Shown here: positions 53,586-62,502 of the stretch, piece after piece
How positions within the stretch are numbered: position 1 is the first letter of the stretch
Layout of the letters: each line of letters opens with the position of its first letter
Source of the DNA: Alphaproteobacteria bacterium
Lineage (GTDB): Bacteria; Pseudomonadota; Alphaproteobacteria; Rhodobacterales; Rhodobacteraceae
Assembly (NCBI GenBank): GCA_029289325.1
Contig: JARFTV010000003.1
Span: forward strand, 17,168 to 79,669
Reading direction: 5' to 3'
Length of the DNA: 62,502 nt
Translations under genes and position numbers: made by a program
The notes under the pieces: model-generated
The model's input: the letters and a program-made list of their open reading frames with translations, nothing else
The model's database searches: none
Told to the model about the DNA's origin: nothing

Positions 53586-54337
53586 CCTTTCATCTCTTGC
53601 AGCGTATTGCCGCCGTCCACAACCAGCATTGCGCCGGTGACGTAGGACGCCTCGTCCGAGGCGAGGAACAGCGCGCAGGCGGCAACCTCGTCCGGCGTGC
53701 CGGGCCGGCCGGCGGGGGTGCGGGTGCCAGCGGCGATCTCGTCGGGCGAGGAGCTTTCGGTGGCGATCCAGCCGGGCAGGACGGCGTTGCAGGTGATGCC
53801 CTGTCGGCCATATTCCAGCGCAATCGAGCGGGTCATGCCCGTAACCGCTGCCTTGGCCGTGGCATAGGCAGAGCTGCCGTCGATGCTGACCACGGGGCCC
53901 GTGACGCTGGAGATGTTCACGATCCGCCCACGCCCCCGCGCCGCCATGCCCGGCAGCGCGGCGCGACAGCAGTGGAAGGTAGTGTTGATGTTCAGCGCCA
54001 TGTGATGCGCCCAGGCCGCGTCGGACCAGCCCGCTAAATGCGCCCGCCCCACATCGCGCCCCGACTGCACCATGCCGGCGTTGTTGACCAGGATCTCGAC
54101 CGGGCCGAGCCGAGCCTCGACCTCGGCGAAAAGTTGTGCCACCTGTTCCGGATCGGTCAGGTCCGCGACATGGCCCATGCCCCCCAGCGCCGCCGCCCGG
54201 TCATGGATCCGCGCCGTGGTCGCAGTCACCGCGACCCGTGCCCCGGACACGACCAAGGCCCGCGCGATGGCGAAACCGATTCCCTCCGCGCTCCCCGCGC
54301 CTGTCACCAGCGCCACCCTGCCCTGCACGCCCGCCAT
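53582..54337 (-). CDS. Short-chain dehydrogenase (FabG-like)
   Basis: The product has 251 residues. The cofactor loop is VTGAGSAEGIGFAIA; NNAGMVQSG, SSVTGPVV and SAYATAKAAV supply the NAG, Ser and YxxxK elements. The C-terminus GAMLVVDGGNTLQEMKG is typical. It could be a 3-oxoacyl reductase or another alcohol dehydrogenase. The ATG at 54337 has GGAGG upstream. It is divergent from mreB. Confidence 0.88.
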   Translation of the reverse strand: MAGVQGRVALVTGAGSAEGIGFAIARALVVSGARVAVTATTARIHDRAAALGGMGHVADLTDPEQVAQLFAEVEARLGPVEILVNNAGMVQSGRDVGRAHLAGWSDAAWAHHMALNINTTFHCCRAALPGMAARGRGRIVNISSVTGPVVSIDGSSAYATAKAAVTGMTRSIALEYGRQGITCNAVLPGWIATESSSPDEIAAGTRTPAGRPGTPDEVAACALFLASDEASYVTGAMLVVDGGNTLQEMKG

Positions 54338-54507
54338 CGCCCTGTCCCTCCACTTCCTGCCCGCACAGGATGGCACAGCACAGAAGTGCAAGCCAACCTC
54401 ACATCCGGCCCGCCCACCCCTGTGGACAGGTTCGATTTTGTCAGGCACGCGGAATTGAGCACAAGCCCGCCCCCGGGGCTTCCGCTTCAACCCCCATCCC
54501 CCTATAA

Positions 54508-55605
<1,098 letters not shown>

Positions 55606-55636
55606 CGACCCCTGCCCATAGGGAAGGCTGACCTTC

Positions 55637-56626
55637 GTGGCCAAGACCCGCATCGGACCCGAGGAATTCCAGCGCCCCCTGCGCCGCCTTCTGGTGGGCA
55701 TCGCGGTGCTGTTGCTCCTTGGGCTCTTTCTGCTCTGGCGGATCGATTCGCCGCGCGTGGAACGCTTCCGCGCGGCGCTGATCGACGCGGTGGTGCCGTC
55801 GATGACCTGGGCCATGGCGCCCGTGACCTGGGCGACGGATGTGCTGGGCAATTTCCAGTCCTATGCCCAGCTTCTGGAACAGAACCGCGAGCTGCGGGCC
55901 GAGCTGCGCAAGATGGAGGCCTGGAAAGAGGCCGCGCTGCAGCTCGAACAGAAGAACGCCCGCCTGCTTGACCTGAACAAGGTCCGGCTGGACCCGAAGT
56001 TCACCCATGTGACCGGGGTGGTGATGGCCGACAGCGGCAGTCCGTTCCGGCAATCGGTCCTGCTGAACGTCGGTGCCCGCGACGGCATCCGGGACGGCTG
56101 GGCCACGATGGACGGGATCGGTGTCGTGGGCCGGATCTCCGGCGTGGGCGAGCGGACCAGCCGCGTGATCCTCGTGACCGACACCAACAGCCGCATCCCG
56201 GTCACGGTCCAGCCTTCGGGGCAGAAGGCGATCCTTTCGGGCGACAACTCCCCCCTGCCGCCCCTGGAATTCATCGAGGACACCGACGAGGTCCGCCCCG
56301 GCGACCGCGTGGTGACTTCGGGGGATGGCGGGGTCTTTCCGGCGGGGCTTCTGGTCGGGCAGGTGGCCCTTGGCACCGACAAGCGGCTGCGCGTGGTGCT
56401 GGCGGCCGATTACCAGCGGCTGGAATTCCTCCGCGTCCTGCGCAGCCATGAGCTTGAGCCGATCACCGATCCCGGCGGGCTGATCGCGCCCCCGGTCCTG
56501 CCGCCCTCGCCCGATGCCTCGGCCGCGACGGCCGAAGCTGCCGCGGGCGCCCCCCCCGCCCCGACGGAGGGCGGCAATGTCGAGGCCGCGGGCTCTGGCG
56601 CGGCCGAGGGGGCGGGCGATGGTTGA
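55637..56626 (+). CDS. mreC: Rod shape-determining protein MreC
   Basis: The product has 329 residues. One TM segment (LLVGIAVLLLLGLFLLWRID) is followed by a coiled coil (QLLEQNRELRAELRKMEAWKEAALQLEQKNARL) and a periplasmic beta-barrel domain (GVVMADSGSPFRQSVLLNVGARDGI). The Ala/Pro-rich C-terminus is less conserved. The start is GTG. It links MreB to the periplasmic wall synthases and overlaps mreD by 8 bases. Confidence 0.93.
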   Translation: MAKTRIGPEEFQRPLRRLLVGIAVLLLLGLFLLWRIDSPRVERFRAALIDAVVPSMTWAMAPVTWATDVLGNFQSYAQLLEQNRELRAELRKMEAWKEAALQLEQKNARLLDLNKVRLDPKFTHVTGVVMADSGSPFRQSVLLNVGARDGIRDGWATMDGIGVVGRISGVGERTSRVILVTDTNSRIPVTVQPSGQKAILSGDNSPLPPLEFIEDTDEVRPGDRVVTSGDGGVFPAGLLVGQVALGTDKRLRVVLAADYQRLEFLRVLRSHELEPITDPGGLIAPPVLPPSPDASAATAEAAAGAPPAPTEGGNVEAAGSGAAEGAGDG

Positions 56627-57158
56627 TCTCTGGCGCCAGACGCACTGGATCTTCCGCGCGCTTTTCCTTGGGCTGGCGCTGCTCTTGCTGTTCATGCGGC
56701 TTCTGCCGCTGAACCATTCGGCGGGCGGCCTGCCGGGGCCTGACCTTCTGGTCTGCCTGATCCTGGCCTGGATCGTGCGGCGGCCCGACTTCCTGCCGAT
56801 GCCGCTGATCGCCGTGGTGATCCTGGTCGAGGATCTGGTCCTGATGCGCCCGCCGGGCCTGTGGACCGCGATCGTGGTGATCGCCACCGAATTCCTGCGC
56901 TCGCGCATCGTCCTGACGCGCGAGCTGAACTTTCTGGTCGAATGGGTGCTGGTCTCCAGCGTGATGCTGGCCATGCTGCTGACCTATCGGCTGGCGCTTG
57001 GCCTTGCCTTCGTGCCGCAACCGCCCTTCGGATTTGCCATCGTGCAGGTCCTGTGGTCCATTGGCGTCTACCCCGTGGTGGTGGGCCTGTCGCGGCTGAT
57101 CTTCGACCTGCGCAAGCCCGCCATGGGCGAGATCGACGATTTCGGGAGGAAGCTGTGA
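56619..57158 (+). CDS. mreD: Rod shape-determining protein MreD
   Basis: The product has 179 residues with about five TM helices (WIFRALFLGLALLLLFMRLLPL, LLVCLILAWIVRRPDFLPMPLIAVVILVEDLVLMRPPGLWTAIVVI). It is a membrane partner of MreC. The ATG at 56619 lies within the mreC end, and the TGA overlaps the GTG start of mrdA (GTGA). Confidence 0.9.
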   Translation: MVDLWRQTHWIFRALFLGLALLLLFMRLLPLNHSAGGLPGPDLLVCLILAWIVRRPDFLPMPLIAVVILVEDLVLMRPPGLWTAIVVIATEFLRSRIVLTRELNFLVEWVLVSSVMLAMLLTYRLALGLAFVPQPPFGFAIVQVLWSIGVYPVVVGLSRLIFDLRKPAMGEIDDFGRKL

Positions 57159-59101
57159 GACGCAATCCCCGCGAAACCGAGGAATCGAACCGCCTGCTGA
57201 ACCGGCGCACCCTGCTGATGGGGGGGGCGATGGGCGCGATGGTCGCCGTCCTTGGCGCCCGGATGCGCTATCTGCAGGTCGAACAGGCCGACGAATTCAA
57301 GCTTCTGGCCGAGGAGAACCGGATCTCGATCCGCCTGATCCCGCCGGATCGCGGCCTGATCCGCGACCGCAACGGCCGGCTGATCGCCGACAACGAACAG
57401 AACTTCCGGGTGATCATCACGCGTGAGGCGGCGGGCGATGCCGAGCTGGTCCTGCGCCGTCTGGCCAATGTCATCCCGATGACCGCCGAGGAGCTTGACC
57501 GCACCATCGAAGAGGTGAAGAGCCTGCGCGCCTTCGTCCCGGTCACCGTCGCCGAGCGGCTGAGCTGGGAGGATTTCTCGAAAGTCGCCCTCAACGCCCC
57601 CGCCCTGCCCGGCGTCACGCCCGAAGTCGGCCTGTCGCGGCAATATCCGCTCGACACCGATTTCGCCCATGTCGTCGGCTATGTTGGCCCGGTGAGCGAG
57701 AAGGACCTCGAGGCGCTGACCGCCCCCGACCCGCTGCTGCGCATCCCCAAGTTCCAGATCGGCAAGATCGGCGTCGAAAAGTGGATGGAGGACACGCTCC
57801 GCGGCAAGGCCGGCACCAAGCGGATCGAGGTCAACTCTGCTGGCCGCGTCATGCGCGAGCTTGAGCGGCAGGAGGGCGAGACCGGCACCGACATCCGCCT
57901 GACCATCGACGCGGGCGTGCAGAACTTTGCCCAGGCCCGGCTGGGCGAGGAAAGCGCGGCCGTCGTGGTGATGGACGTGACGAACGGCGACATCATCTGC
58001 TGCGCCTCGTCGCCGTCCTTCGACCCCAATCTCTTTGTCCGCGGGATCAGTCACGCCGACTACCGCACCCTGATGGACAACGACCACCGGCCGCTGGCGA
58101 ACAAGACCGTCTCGGGCGCCTATCCGCCGGGGTCCACCTTCAAGATGGTCACCGCCCTCGCCGCGCTGGAGGCCGGGGTCATCACCGCCGAAACCCGCGT
58201 CCGCTGCCCCGGCTATATCGAATATGGCGGCCGCCGCTTCCACTGCTGGAAACGCGGCGGGCATGGCTCGGTCGGGCTGGTGCGCTCGCTGTCGGAAAGC
58301 TGCGACGTCTATTATTACGACATCGCCCAGAAGGTCGGCATCGACAAGATCGCCGAGATGGGCCGCCGCCTTGGCCTTGGCCAGCGCTTCGACCTGCCCA
58401 TGTCGGCGATCACCGAAGGGATCATGCCGAACAAGCAGTGGAAGATGGAGCGCCACAAGCAGGACTGGCGCATCGGCGACACGATCAACGCCTCGATCGG
58501 CCAGGGCTATGTCCTGACCTCGCCCCTGCAGCTTGCCGTGATGACCGCCCGGCTCGCCTCGGGGCGGGCGGTGGTGCCGCGCCTCATCCGCATGGTGAAC
58601 GAGCGGGAACTGCCCATCCCCGAGGCCCCGCATCTTGGCCTCAACCAGAAGGACCTCGATGGCATCCATCTGGGGATGTACGAGGTGGTGAATGGCGAAC
58701 AGGGCACCGCAAAATCCAGCCGGATCGTCGATCCGACCCTGGTCATGGCCGGCAAGACCGGCACCAGTCAGGTCCGCAACATCACCGCGGCCGAACGCGA
58801 GGCGGGGGTGATCTCGAACGACCAGCTGCCGTGGAACCGGCGGGACCATGCGCTGTTCGTCGGCTACGCGCCCTATGACGCGCCGCGCTATGCGATCTCG
58901 GTCGTCGTCGAACATGGCGGAGGCGGCTCCACTGCCGCCGCCCCCATCGCCCGCGACGTGATCCTGCGCGCCCTCTCGGACGGGCTTCCACCGCTTGAGG
59001 CCTATCCGTCAAGCCAGCGCGGCCGCATTGAATCGATGCTGAAGGAACTGCCCCTGCGCGATCCGGTGTCCGGGACCACCCGGACCCGCACCGCAACCTG
59101 A
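57155..59101 (+). CDS. mrdA: Penicillin-binding protein 2 (elongation transpeptidase)
   Basis: The product has 648 residues. One N-terminal TM segment (LLMGGAMGAMVAVLGARMRYLQV) is followed by the pedestal domain and a transpeptidase domain with SxxK in PGSTFKMV, the SCD triad element in LSESCDVYYYDIA, and AGKTGTSQV. It crosslinks peptidoglycan during elongation with RodA. Start is the GTG at 57155, with GGGAGG upstream. Confidence 0.96.
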   Translation: MRRNPRETEESNRLLNRRTLLMGGAMGAMVAVLGARMRYLQVEQADEFKLLAEENRISIRLIPPDRGLIRDRNGRLIADNEQNFRVIITREAAGDAELVLRRLANVIPMTAEELDRTIEEVKSLRAFVPVTVAERLSWEDFSKVALNAPALPGVTPEVGLSRQYPLDTDFAHVVGYVGPVSEKDLEALTAPDPLLRIPKFQIGKIGVEKWMEDTLRGKAGTKRIEVNSAGRVMRELERQEGETGTDIRLTIDAGVQNFAQARLGEESAAVVVMDVTNGDIICCASSPSFDPNLFVRGISHADYRTLMDNDHRPLANKTVSGAYPPGSTFKMVTALAALEAGVITAETRVRCPGYIEYGGRRFHCWKRGGHGSVGLVRSLSESCDVYYYDIAQKVGIDKIAEMGRRLGLGQRFDLPMSAITEGIMPNKQWKMERHKQDWRIGDTINASIGQGYVLTSPLQLAVMTARLASGRAVVPRLIRMVNERELPIPEAPHLGLNQKDLDGIHLGMYEVVNGEQGTAKSSRIVDPTLVMAGKTGTSQVRNITAAEREAGVISNDQLPWNRRDHALFVGYAPYDAPRYAISVVVEHGGGGSTAAAPIARDVILRALSDGLPPLEAYPSSQRGRIESMLKELPLRDPVSGTTRTRTAT

Positions 59102-59114
59102 GAGGCGCGCGGCG

Positions 59115-60254
59115 ATGAGCTTTCTGGAATATCGCGTCAAGCAGGCCCCGATCGGGCTGCGCAAGGTGCTGTACCTGAACTGGCCGCTGGTGGTGCTGAT
59201 CGCCGCCGTCGCCTCGGTCGGCTTCCTGATGCTCTACTCCATCGCGGGCGGGAACCTCGACCCATGGGCGCGGCGGCAGATGCAGGTCTTCGGCGTCGGC
59301 ATGGCGCTGATGTTCATGGTCGCGATGGTGCCGATCTGGTTCTGGCGCAGCATGGCCGGGCTTGGCTATCTGGTGGCCTTCCTGCTGCTGATCCTGGTCG
59401 AGATCATGGGCGAGACCAACATGGGCGCCCAGCGCTGGATCAACCTTGGCTTCATCCAGTTCCAGCCCTCCGAGATGATGAAATTCACCCTCGTGATGAT
59501 GCTGGCCTCCTATTACGACTGGCTGGATCCCAAACGGGTGTCGCGGCCGCTTTACGTGCTGATCCCGGTGCTGCTGACGATCGCGCCCACGGTACTGGTG
59601 CTGATGCAGCCGAACCTTGGCACCTCGCTGATGCTGCTGCTGGCGGGCGCGGCGGTGATGTTCGCGGCCGGGGTCTCGCTGTGGTATTTCGCCGGCGTGC
59701 TGGCGCTGGTCGTGGGGGCCGTCGTCGGCGTCTTCACCCTGCGCGGGACGCCCTGGCAATTCCTGCACGACTACCAGTACACCCGCATCGACACCTTCCT
59801 GAATCCCGGTGCCGACCCGCTCGGGGCGGGCTACAACATCATCCAGGCGCAGATCGCCCTCGGCTCCGGCGGGTGGAGCGGCAAGGGCTATATGCAGGGC
59901 ACCCAGTCGCGGCTGAACTTCCTGCCGGAAAAGCATACCGACTTCATCTTCACCACCCTGGCCGAGGAATTCGGCTTTGTCGGCGCCTTCTCGCTTCTGG
60001 TGCTTTACGCCCTGATCATCGGCTTCTGCCTGATCGCGGTGTTCCAGAACCGTGACCGGTTCTCGGCGCTGCTGATCGTCGGGGTCGCGGCCAACTTCTT
60101 CTTCTACATCGCGGTGAACCTGTCGATGGTGATGGGGATGGCCCCGGTCGTGGGCGTGCCGCTGCCGCTGCTCAGCTATGGCGGCTCGGCGATGCTGGTG
60201 CTGCTGGTAGGGTTCGGCCTGGTGCAAAGCGCCCATGTCCACCGGCCACGCTAG
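59115..60254 (+). CDS. rodA: Peptidoglycan glycosyltransferase RodA
   Basis: The product has 379 residues and about ten TM helices (SEDS family). It polymerises glycan strands with PBP2. Conserved segments include INLGFIQFQPSEMMKF, QPNLGTSLMLLLAG, the catalytic-side loop NFLPEKHTDFIFTTLAEEFGFVG, and GVPLPLLSYGGSAML. It lies 13 bases after mrdA. Confidence 0.96.
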   Translation: MSFLEYRVKQAPIGLRKVLYLNWPLVVLIAAVASVGFLMLYSIAGGNLDPWARRQMQVFGVGMALMFMVAMVPIWFWRSMAGLGYLVAFLLLILVEIMGETNMGAQRWINLGFIQFQPSEMMKFTLVMMLASYYDWLDPKRVSRPLYVLIPVLLTIAPTVLVLMQPNLGTSLMLLLAGAAVMFAAGVSLWYFAGVLALVVGAVVGVFTLRGTPWQFLHDYQYTRIDTFLNPGADPLGAGYNIIQAQIALGSGGWSGKGYMQGTQSRLNFLPEKHTDFIFTTLAEEFGFVGAFSLLVLYALIIGFCLIAVFQNRDRFSALLIVGVAANFFFYIAVNLSMVMGMAPVVGVPLPLLSYGGSAMLVLLVGFGLVQSAHVHRPR

Positions 60255-60878
60255 ATGCTGCGCTTTCACCCCCGGCACGGTCGCTTCCTTTCGGCCTTCG
60301 CGATCGGGTCGGTGCTGGCCTTCATCGCCTGGGTCCAGGGGCTAAGCCCGACCTTCGCGCTCCTGTCCGGGGTCAATTCCTTCTTCGCGCTCTACCTTGG
60401 CCTGATCGCCCTGCGCCTGCGCCGGCTGACCGCGACCGAGCTTCGCCGCCATGCCGCCACCGCGGATGAGGGGGTGGCGCTGATCCTGTTCCTGACCGCG
60501 CTTGCCGTGGTGACCAGCCTTGCCGCGATCGCGTTGGTCCTGAATGCCGGGGCCGAGGGGCTGCGCGCCAATCTCGGCGCGCTGATCGGCCTGCCGCTGG
60601 GCTGGGCGACGCTGCATGTGATGGCCGCGCTGCATTATGCGCATCTGCATTATCGCGGCGGGCATCCCGGCATGGTCTTCCCCGGCCCCGGAGAGCCGGA
60701 CGCGATGGACTTCCTCTATGCGAGCTTCACCATCGGGATGACAGCGCAGGTTTCGGATGTGCAGGTGCAGACAAGGGCGATGCGGCAGGCGGTGCTGGCC
60801 CATGCGGTGGCCTCCTTCTTCTACAACACCGGCATCCTGGCGCTGGCCGTGAATGCCGTGCTGACCGTCGGCCGCTAG
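60255..60878 (+). CDS. DUF1345 membrane protein at the end of the rod operon
   Basis: The product has 207 residues and five TM helices. The DUF1345 pattern ATADEGVALILFLTALAVVTSLAAIALVL and the segment MDFLYASFTIGMTAQVSDVQVQTRAMRQAVLAHAVASFFYNTGILALAVNAV are present. Its ATG follows the rodA stop without a gap, so it is coupled to rodA. Function unknown; a link to wall elongation is possible only by context. Confidence 0.87.
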   Translation: MLRFHPRHGRFLSAFAIGSVLAFIAWVQGLSPTFALLSGVNSFFALYLGLIALRLRRLTATELRRHAATADEGVALILFLTALAVVTSLAAIALVLNAGAEGLRANLGALIGLPLGWATLHVMAALHYAHLHYRGGHPGMVFPGPGEPDAMDFLYASFTIGMTAQVSDVQVQTRAMRQAVLAHAVASFFYNTGILALAVNAVLTVGR

Positions 60879-61037
60879 GGCCCGGCGTGCCGCCCGGATT
60901 TCGGGCTGGACTCCGCCCGGAGTTCCGGCCCCGGAGCGTCACCGCGCCCCGGTGGCAGGCTTGCTGGAAGACGGAGAGTCTTGACAAACCGTTAACGCCC
61001 GCGCCCAACCTGTTGAAATCGCTTGCCCTGCCAATCT

Positions 61038-61050
61038 GTCCACGCTGGAC
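61038..61050. repeat. GTCCA-N3-TGGAC inverted repeat, copy 3
   Basis: GTCCACGCTGGAC lies 18 bases before the hydroxypyruvate reductase start, a position suited to an operator. Upstream a consensus TTGACA (60981-60986) exists, but no good -10 follows. Confidence 0.5.
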
Positions 61051-61067
61051 ATCCAGAAAGCCCACCG

Positions 61068-61985
61068 ATGCCCACCATCCTTTTCGCCGCCCCCGCCCTC
61101 TGGTCCGAATACCGCGACCCCCTCCCCGCCGCCCTGGCCGAAGCCGGTCTTTCCGATGCCCGCCTCGTCACCGAGGCCGACCCGGCGGAGGTCGACTACA
61201 TCATCTACGCCCCCGCCTCGCCCCTGCAGGACTTCACCCCCTACAGCCGCGCCAAGGCCGTCCTGAATCTCTGGGCCGGGGTGGAGCGGATCGTAGGCAA
61301 CCCGACCCTGACCCAGCCCCTCTGCCGGATGGTCGATCCCGGCCTGACCGAGGGGATGGTGGAATGGGTCGTCGGCCACACCCTGCGTCACCACCTCGGG
61401 ATGGACCGCCATATCGTGAACCCCGGCCATGTCTGGGACCCGACCTGCCCGCCGCTGGCCCGCGAACGCCCGGTGACGATCCTTGGCATGGGGGCGCTCG
61501 GTTCGGCCTGCGCCGCGGCCTTGCGGGCCTTGAACTTCCCCGTCACCGGCTGGAGCCGCACCGCCAAGCCCGGCAGCCTGCATGGCGAGGACGGGCTGCG
61601 GCAGGCCCTTTCCCGTGCCGCGATCCTTGTCACCCTGCTGCCGAAGACGCCCGAGACCGAGAATCTCCTGAACGCCGACCGCCTTGCCTTGTTGCCGCGC
61701 GGGGCGGTGATCCTGAACCCCGGCCGCGGCGCGCTGATCGATGACGAGGCTCTCCTCGCCGCGCTGGAGTCGGGCCAGGTCGGCCAGGCCACGCTGGACG
61801 TCTTCCGGGTCGAGCCCCTGCCGCCCGACCACCCTTACTGGAGCCATCCGAAGGTTACCGTCACCCCGCATATCGCCGCCGACACCCGCGCCGTCACCGC
61901 CGCCCGGGTGATCGCCGAGAACATCCGCCGCGGCGAAGCGGGCGAGCCCTTCCTCCACCTCGTCGACCGGGGGCGCGGCTACTGA
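61068..61985 (+). CDS. ghrA: Glyoxylate/hydroxypyruvate reductase A-type
   Basis: The product has 305 residues and belongs to the D-2-hydroxyacid dehydrogenase family. The NAD(P) fold has ILGMGALGSACAAALRALNFPVTGWSR. Catalytic segments are NPGRGALIDDEALLAAL, LDVFRVEPLPPDHPYW and TPHIAADT. The short N-terminal domain (TILFAAPALWSEYRDPL) is that of the GhrA group. It reduces glyoxylate and hydroxypyruvate, next to serine/glycine metabolism. Confidence 0.88.
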   Translation: MPTILFAAPALWSEYRDPLPAALAEAGLSDARLVTEADPAEVDYIIYAPASPLQDFTPYSRAKAVLNLWAGVERIVGNPTLTQPLCRMVDPGLTEGMVEWVVGHTLRHHLGMDRHIVNPGHVWDPTCPPLARERPVTILGMGALGSACAAALRALNFPVTGWSRTAKPGSLHGEDGLRQALSRAAILVTLLPKTPETENLLNADRLALLPRGAVILNPGRGALIDDEALLAALESGQVGQATLDVFRVEPLPPDHPYWSHPKVTVTPHIAADTRAVTAARVIAENIRRGEAGEPFLHLVDRGRGY

Positions 61986-62129
61986 CGACCGCTCATCCCG
62001 TCGCTTCGCTCGGTCTTCGCCCCCCCCCGCGAGGACCGGTGCGAAGCGGAGGGAGGAGCAGTTCCTGTCGCGAACGGAACAGCCCCGGCGCCGCGCCCGT
62101 GCCAGCACTGGGGGAAACGAGGTGAGAAG

Positions 62130-62502
62130 ATGCGATACGGGCAGGGTGTGGCACTGGTCCTGGCGGCGGGGACGCTCTGGTCTCTCATGGGGCTGGGGCT
62201 GCGGCAGATCGAGACGGCCTCGGTCTGGCAGATCCTGTTCTGGCGTTCGCTGGGCACGGTGCCGGTCCTTCTGGCCTTCCTCTGGTGGCGGACGGGCGGG
62301 CGGCCCCTTGGTGCGGTGCGCAAGGTGGGTCTGGCGGGCGTCGTGGGCGGGATGGGCCTTGTCTTTGCCTTTGCCGGCGCGATCTATGCGATCCAGACCA
62401 CCACCATCGCCAATGCCGTCTTCCTTTTCACCGCCTCGCCCTTCGTCGCGGCCATCCTGGGCTGGATCCTGCTGGGCGAGCGGGTGAAGCCTTGGACCTG
62501 GG
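62130..62502 (+). CDS. EamA/DMT-family transporter, cut by the window end
   Basis: The 124 visible codons give four TM helices of the first EamA repeat: VALVLAAGTLWSLMGLGLRQIE, ILFWRSLGTVPVLLAFLWWR, VGLAGVVGGMGLVFAFAGAIYAI, TIANAVFLFTASPFVAAILGWILLGE. GAGGTGA precedes the ATG at 62130. The 3' end is missing. It is a second DMT transporter, distinct from the one at 4447-5382. Confidence 0.85.
   Translation, partial: MRYGQGVALVLAAGTLWSLMGLGLRQIETASVWQILFWRSLGTVPVLLAFLWWRTGGRPLGAVRKVGLAGVVGGMGLVFAFAGAIYAIQTTTIANAVFLFTASPFVAAILGWILLGERVKPWTW

Noticed and set aside
60981-60986. Consensus -35 hexamer TTGACA before the hydroxypyruvate reductase gene
   Set aside because: No acceptable -10 follows at 16-18 bases, so I do not call a promoter.

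Overview
This 62.5-kb window is high-GC chromosomal DNA from an alphaproteobacterium, most likely a member of the Rhodobacterales (Rhodobacteraceae/Paracoccaceae). The evidence is the gene set (FYDLN-type protein, 57-aa membrane protein next to a Crp regulator, gcvTHP behind a tandem glycine riboswitch, iron-sulfur photolyase), the dispersed intergenic hairpins typical of that group, and the codon use. I cannot name a genus. Nearly all of the window is coding. Both edges cut genes: a GntR regulator at the left and an EamA transporter at the right.

Layout: 1-6.6 kb holds the partial GntR gene, a YgjP-type metallopeptidase, the FYDLN protein, tRNA-Ala(GGC), a DEAD-box helicase, thymidine kinase, a DMT transporter and a membrane protein that looks like a degenerate M48 peptidase. 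6.6-11.5 kb is a tightly packed leftward nucleoside-salvage operon (cdd-deoA-deoB-add-upp plus a secreted protein), with a RutR-like operator in front. 11.6-20.5 kb has a VOC-bicupin protein divergent from maeB, separated by a perfect 18-bp palindrome; then a soluble chemotaxis-type transducer, propionyl-CoA synthetase preceded by TTTGCAAA sites, and an overlapping Hpt/sigma-54 response-regulator pair that resembles LuxU-LuxO. 20.5-31.9 kb carries nadK, glyA, small membrane proteins, a Crp-type regulator, an orphan tail-collar gene, a three-gene LAB_N/GT2/GT39 glycosylation operon, tRNA-Ala(CGC), trxC and azlCD. 32-41.3 kb has the glycine cleavage operon gcvT-gcvH-gcvP under a tandem glycine riboswitch, a MATE exporter, gltX, a zincin and a Tat-exported metallo-beta-lactamase-fold hydrolase. 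41.4-54.3 kb has a PfkB kinase, an exported MORN-repeat protein, nadE, an SDR/photolyase pair, leuA with a leucine-rich leader peptide, a DUF305 protein, topoisomerase IB, a LysR/DUF1127 divergent pair and a degenerate nuclease-like protein with an SDR. 54.5-60.9 kb is the rod-shape operon mreB-mreC-mreD-mrdA-rodA plus a DUF1345 gene. The window ends with a hydroxypyruvate reductase and the partial EamA gene.

How the genes connect: glyA, gcvTHP and the hydroxypyruvate reductase are linked by serine/glycine/C1 metabolism. The salvage operon converts nucleosides to bases and pentose phosphates, and tdk lies nearby. prpE and maeB could jointly feed propionate-derived carbon to pyruvate. Most of the window is conserved housekeeping DNA. 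The parts most worth a second look are the LuxU/LuxO-like pair with an altered GAFTGA loop, several strong palindromic operators, the leaderless-looking leu leader peptide, two apparent pseudoenzymes, three families of dispersed inverted repeats, and the orphan tail-collar locus beside a promoterless transcript end. I saw no CRISPR array, transposase, integrase or plasmid origin.
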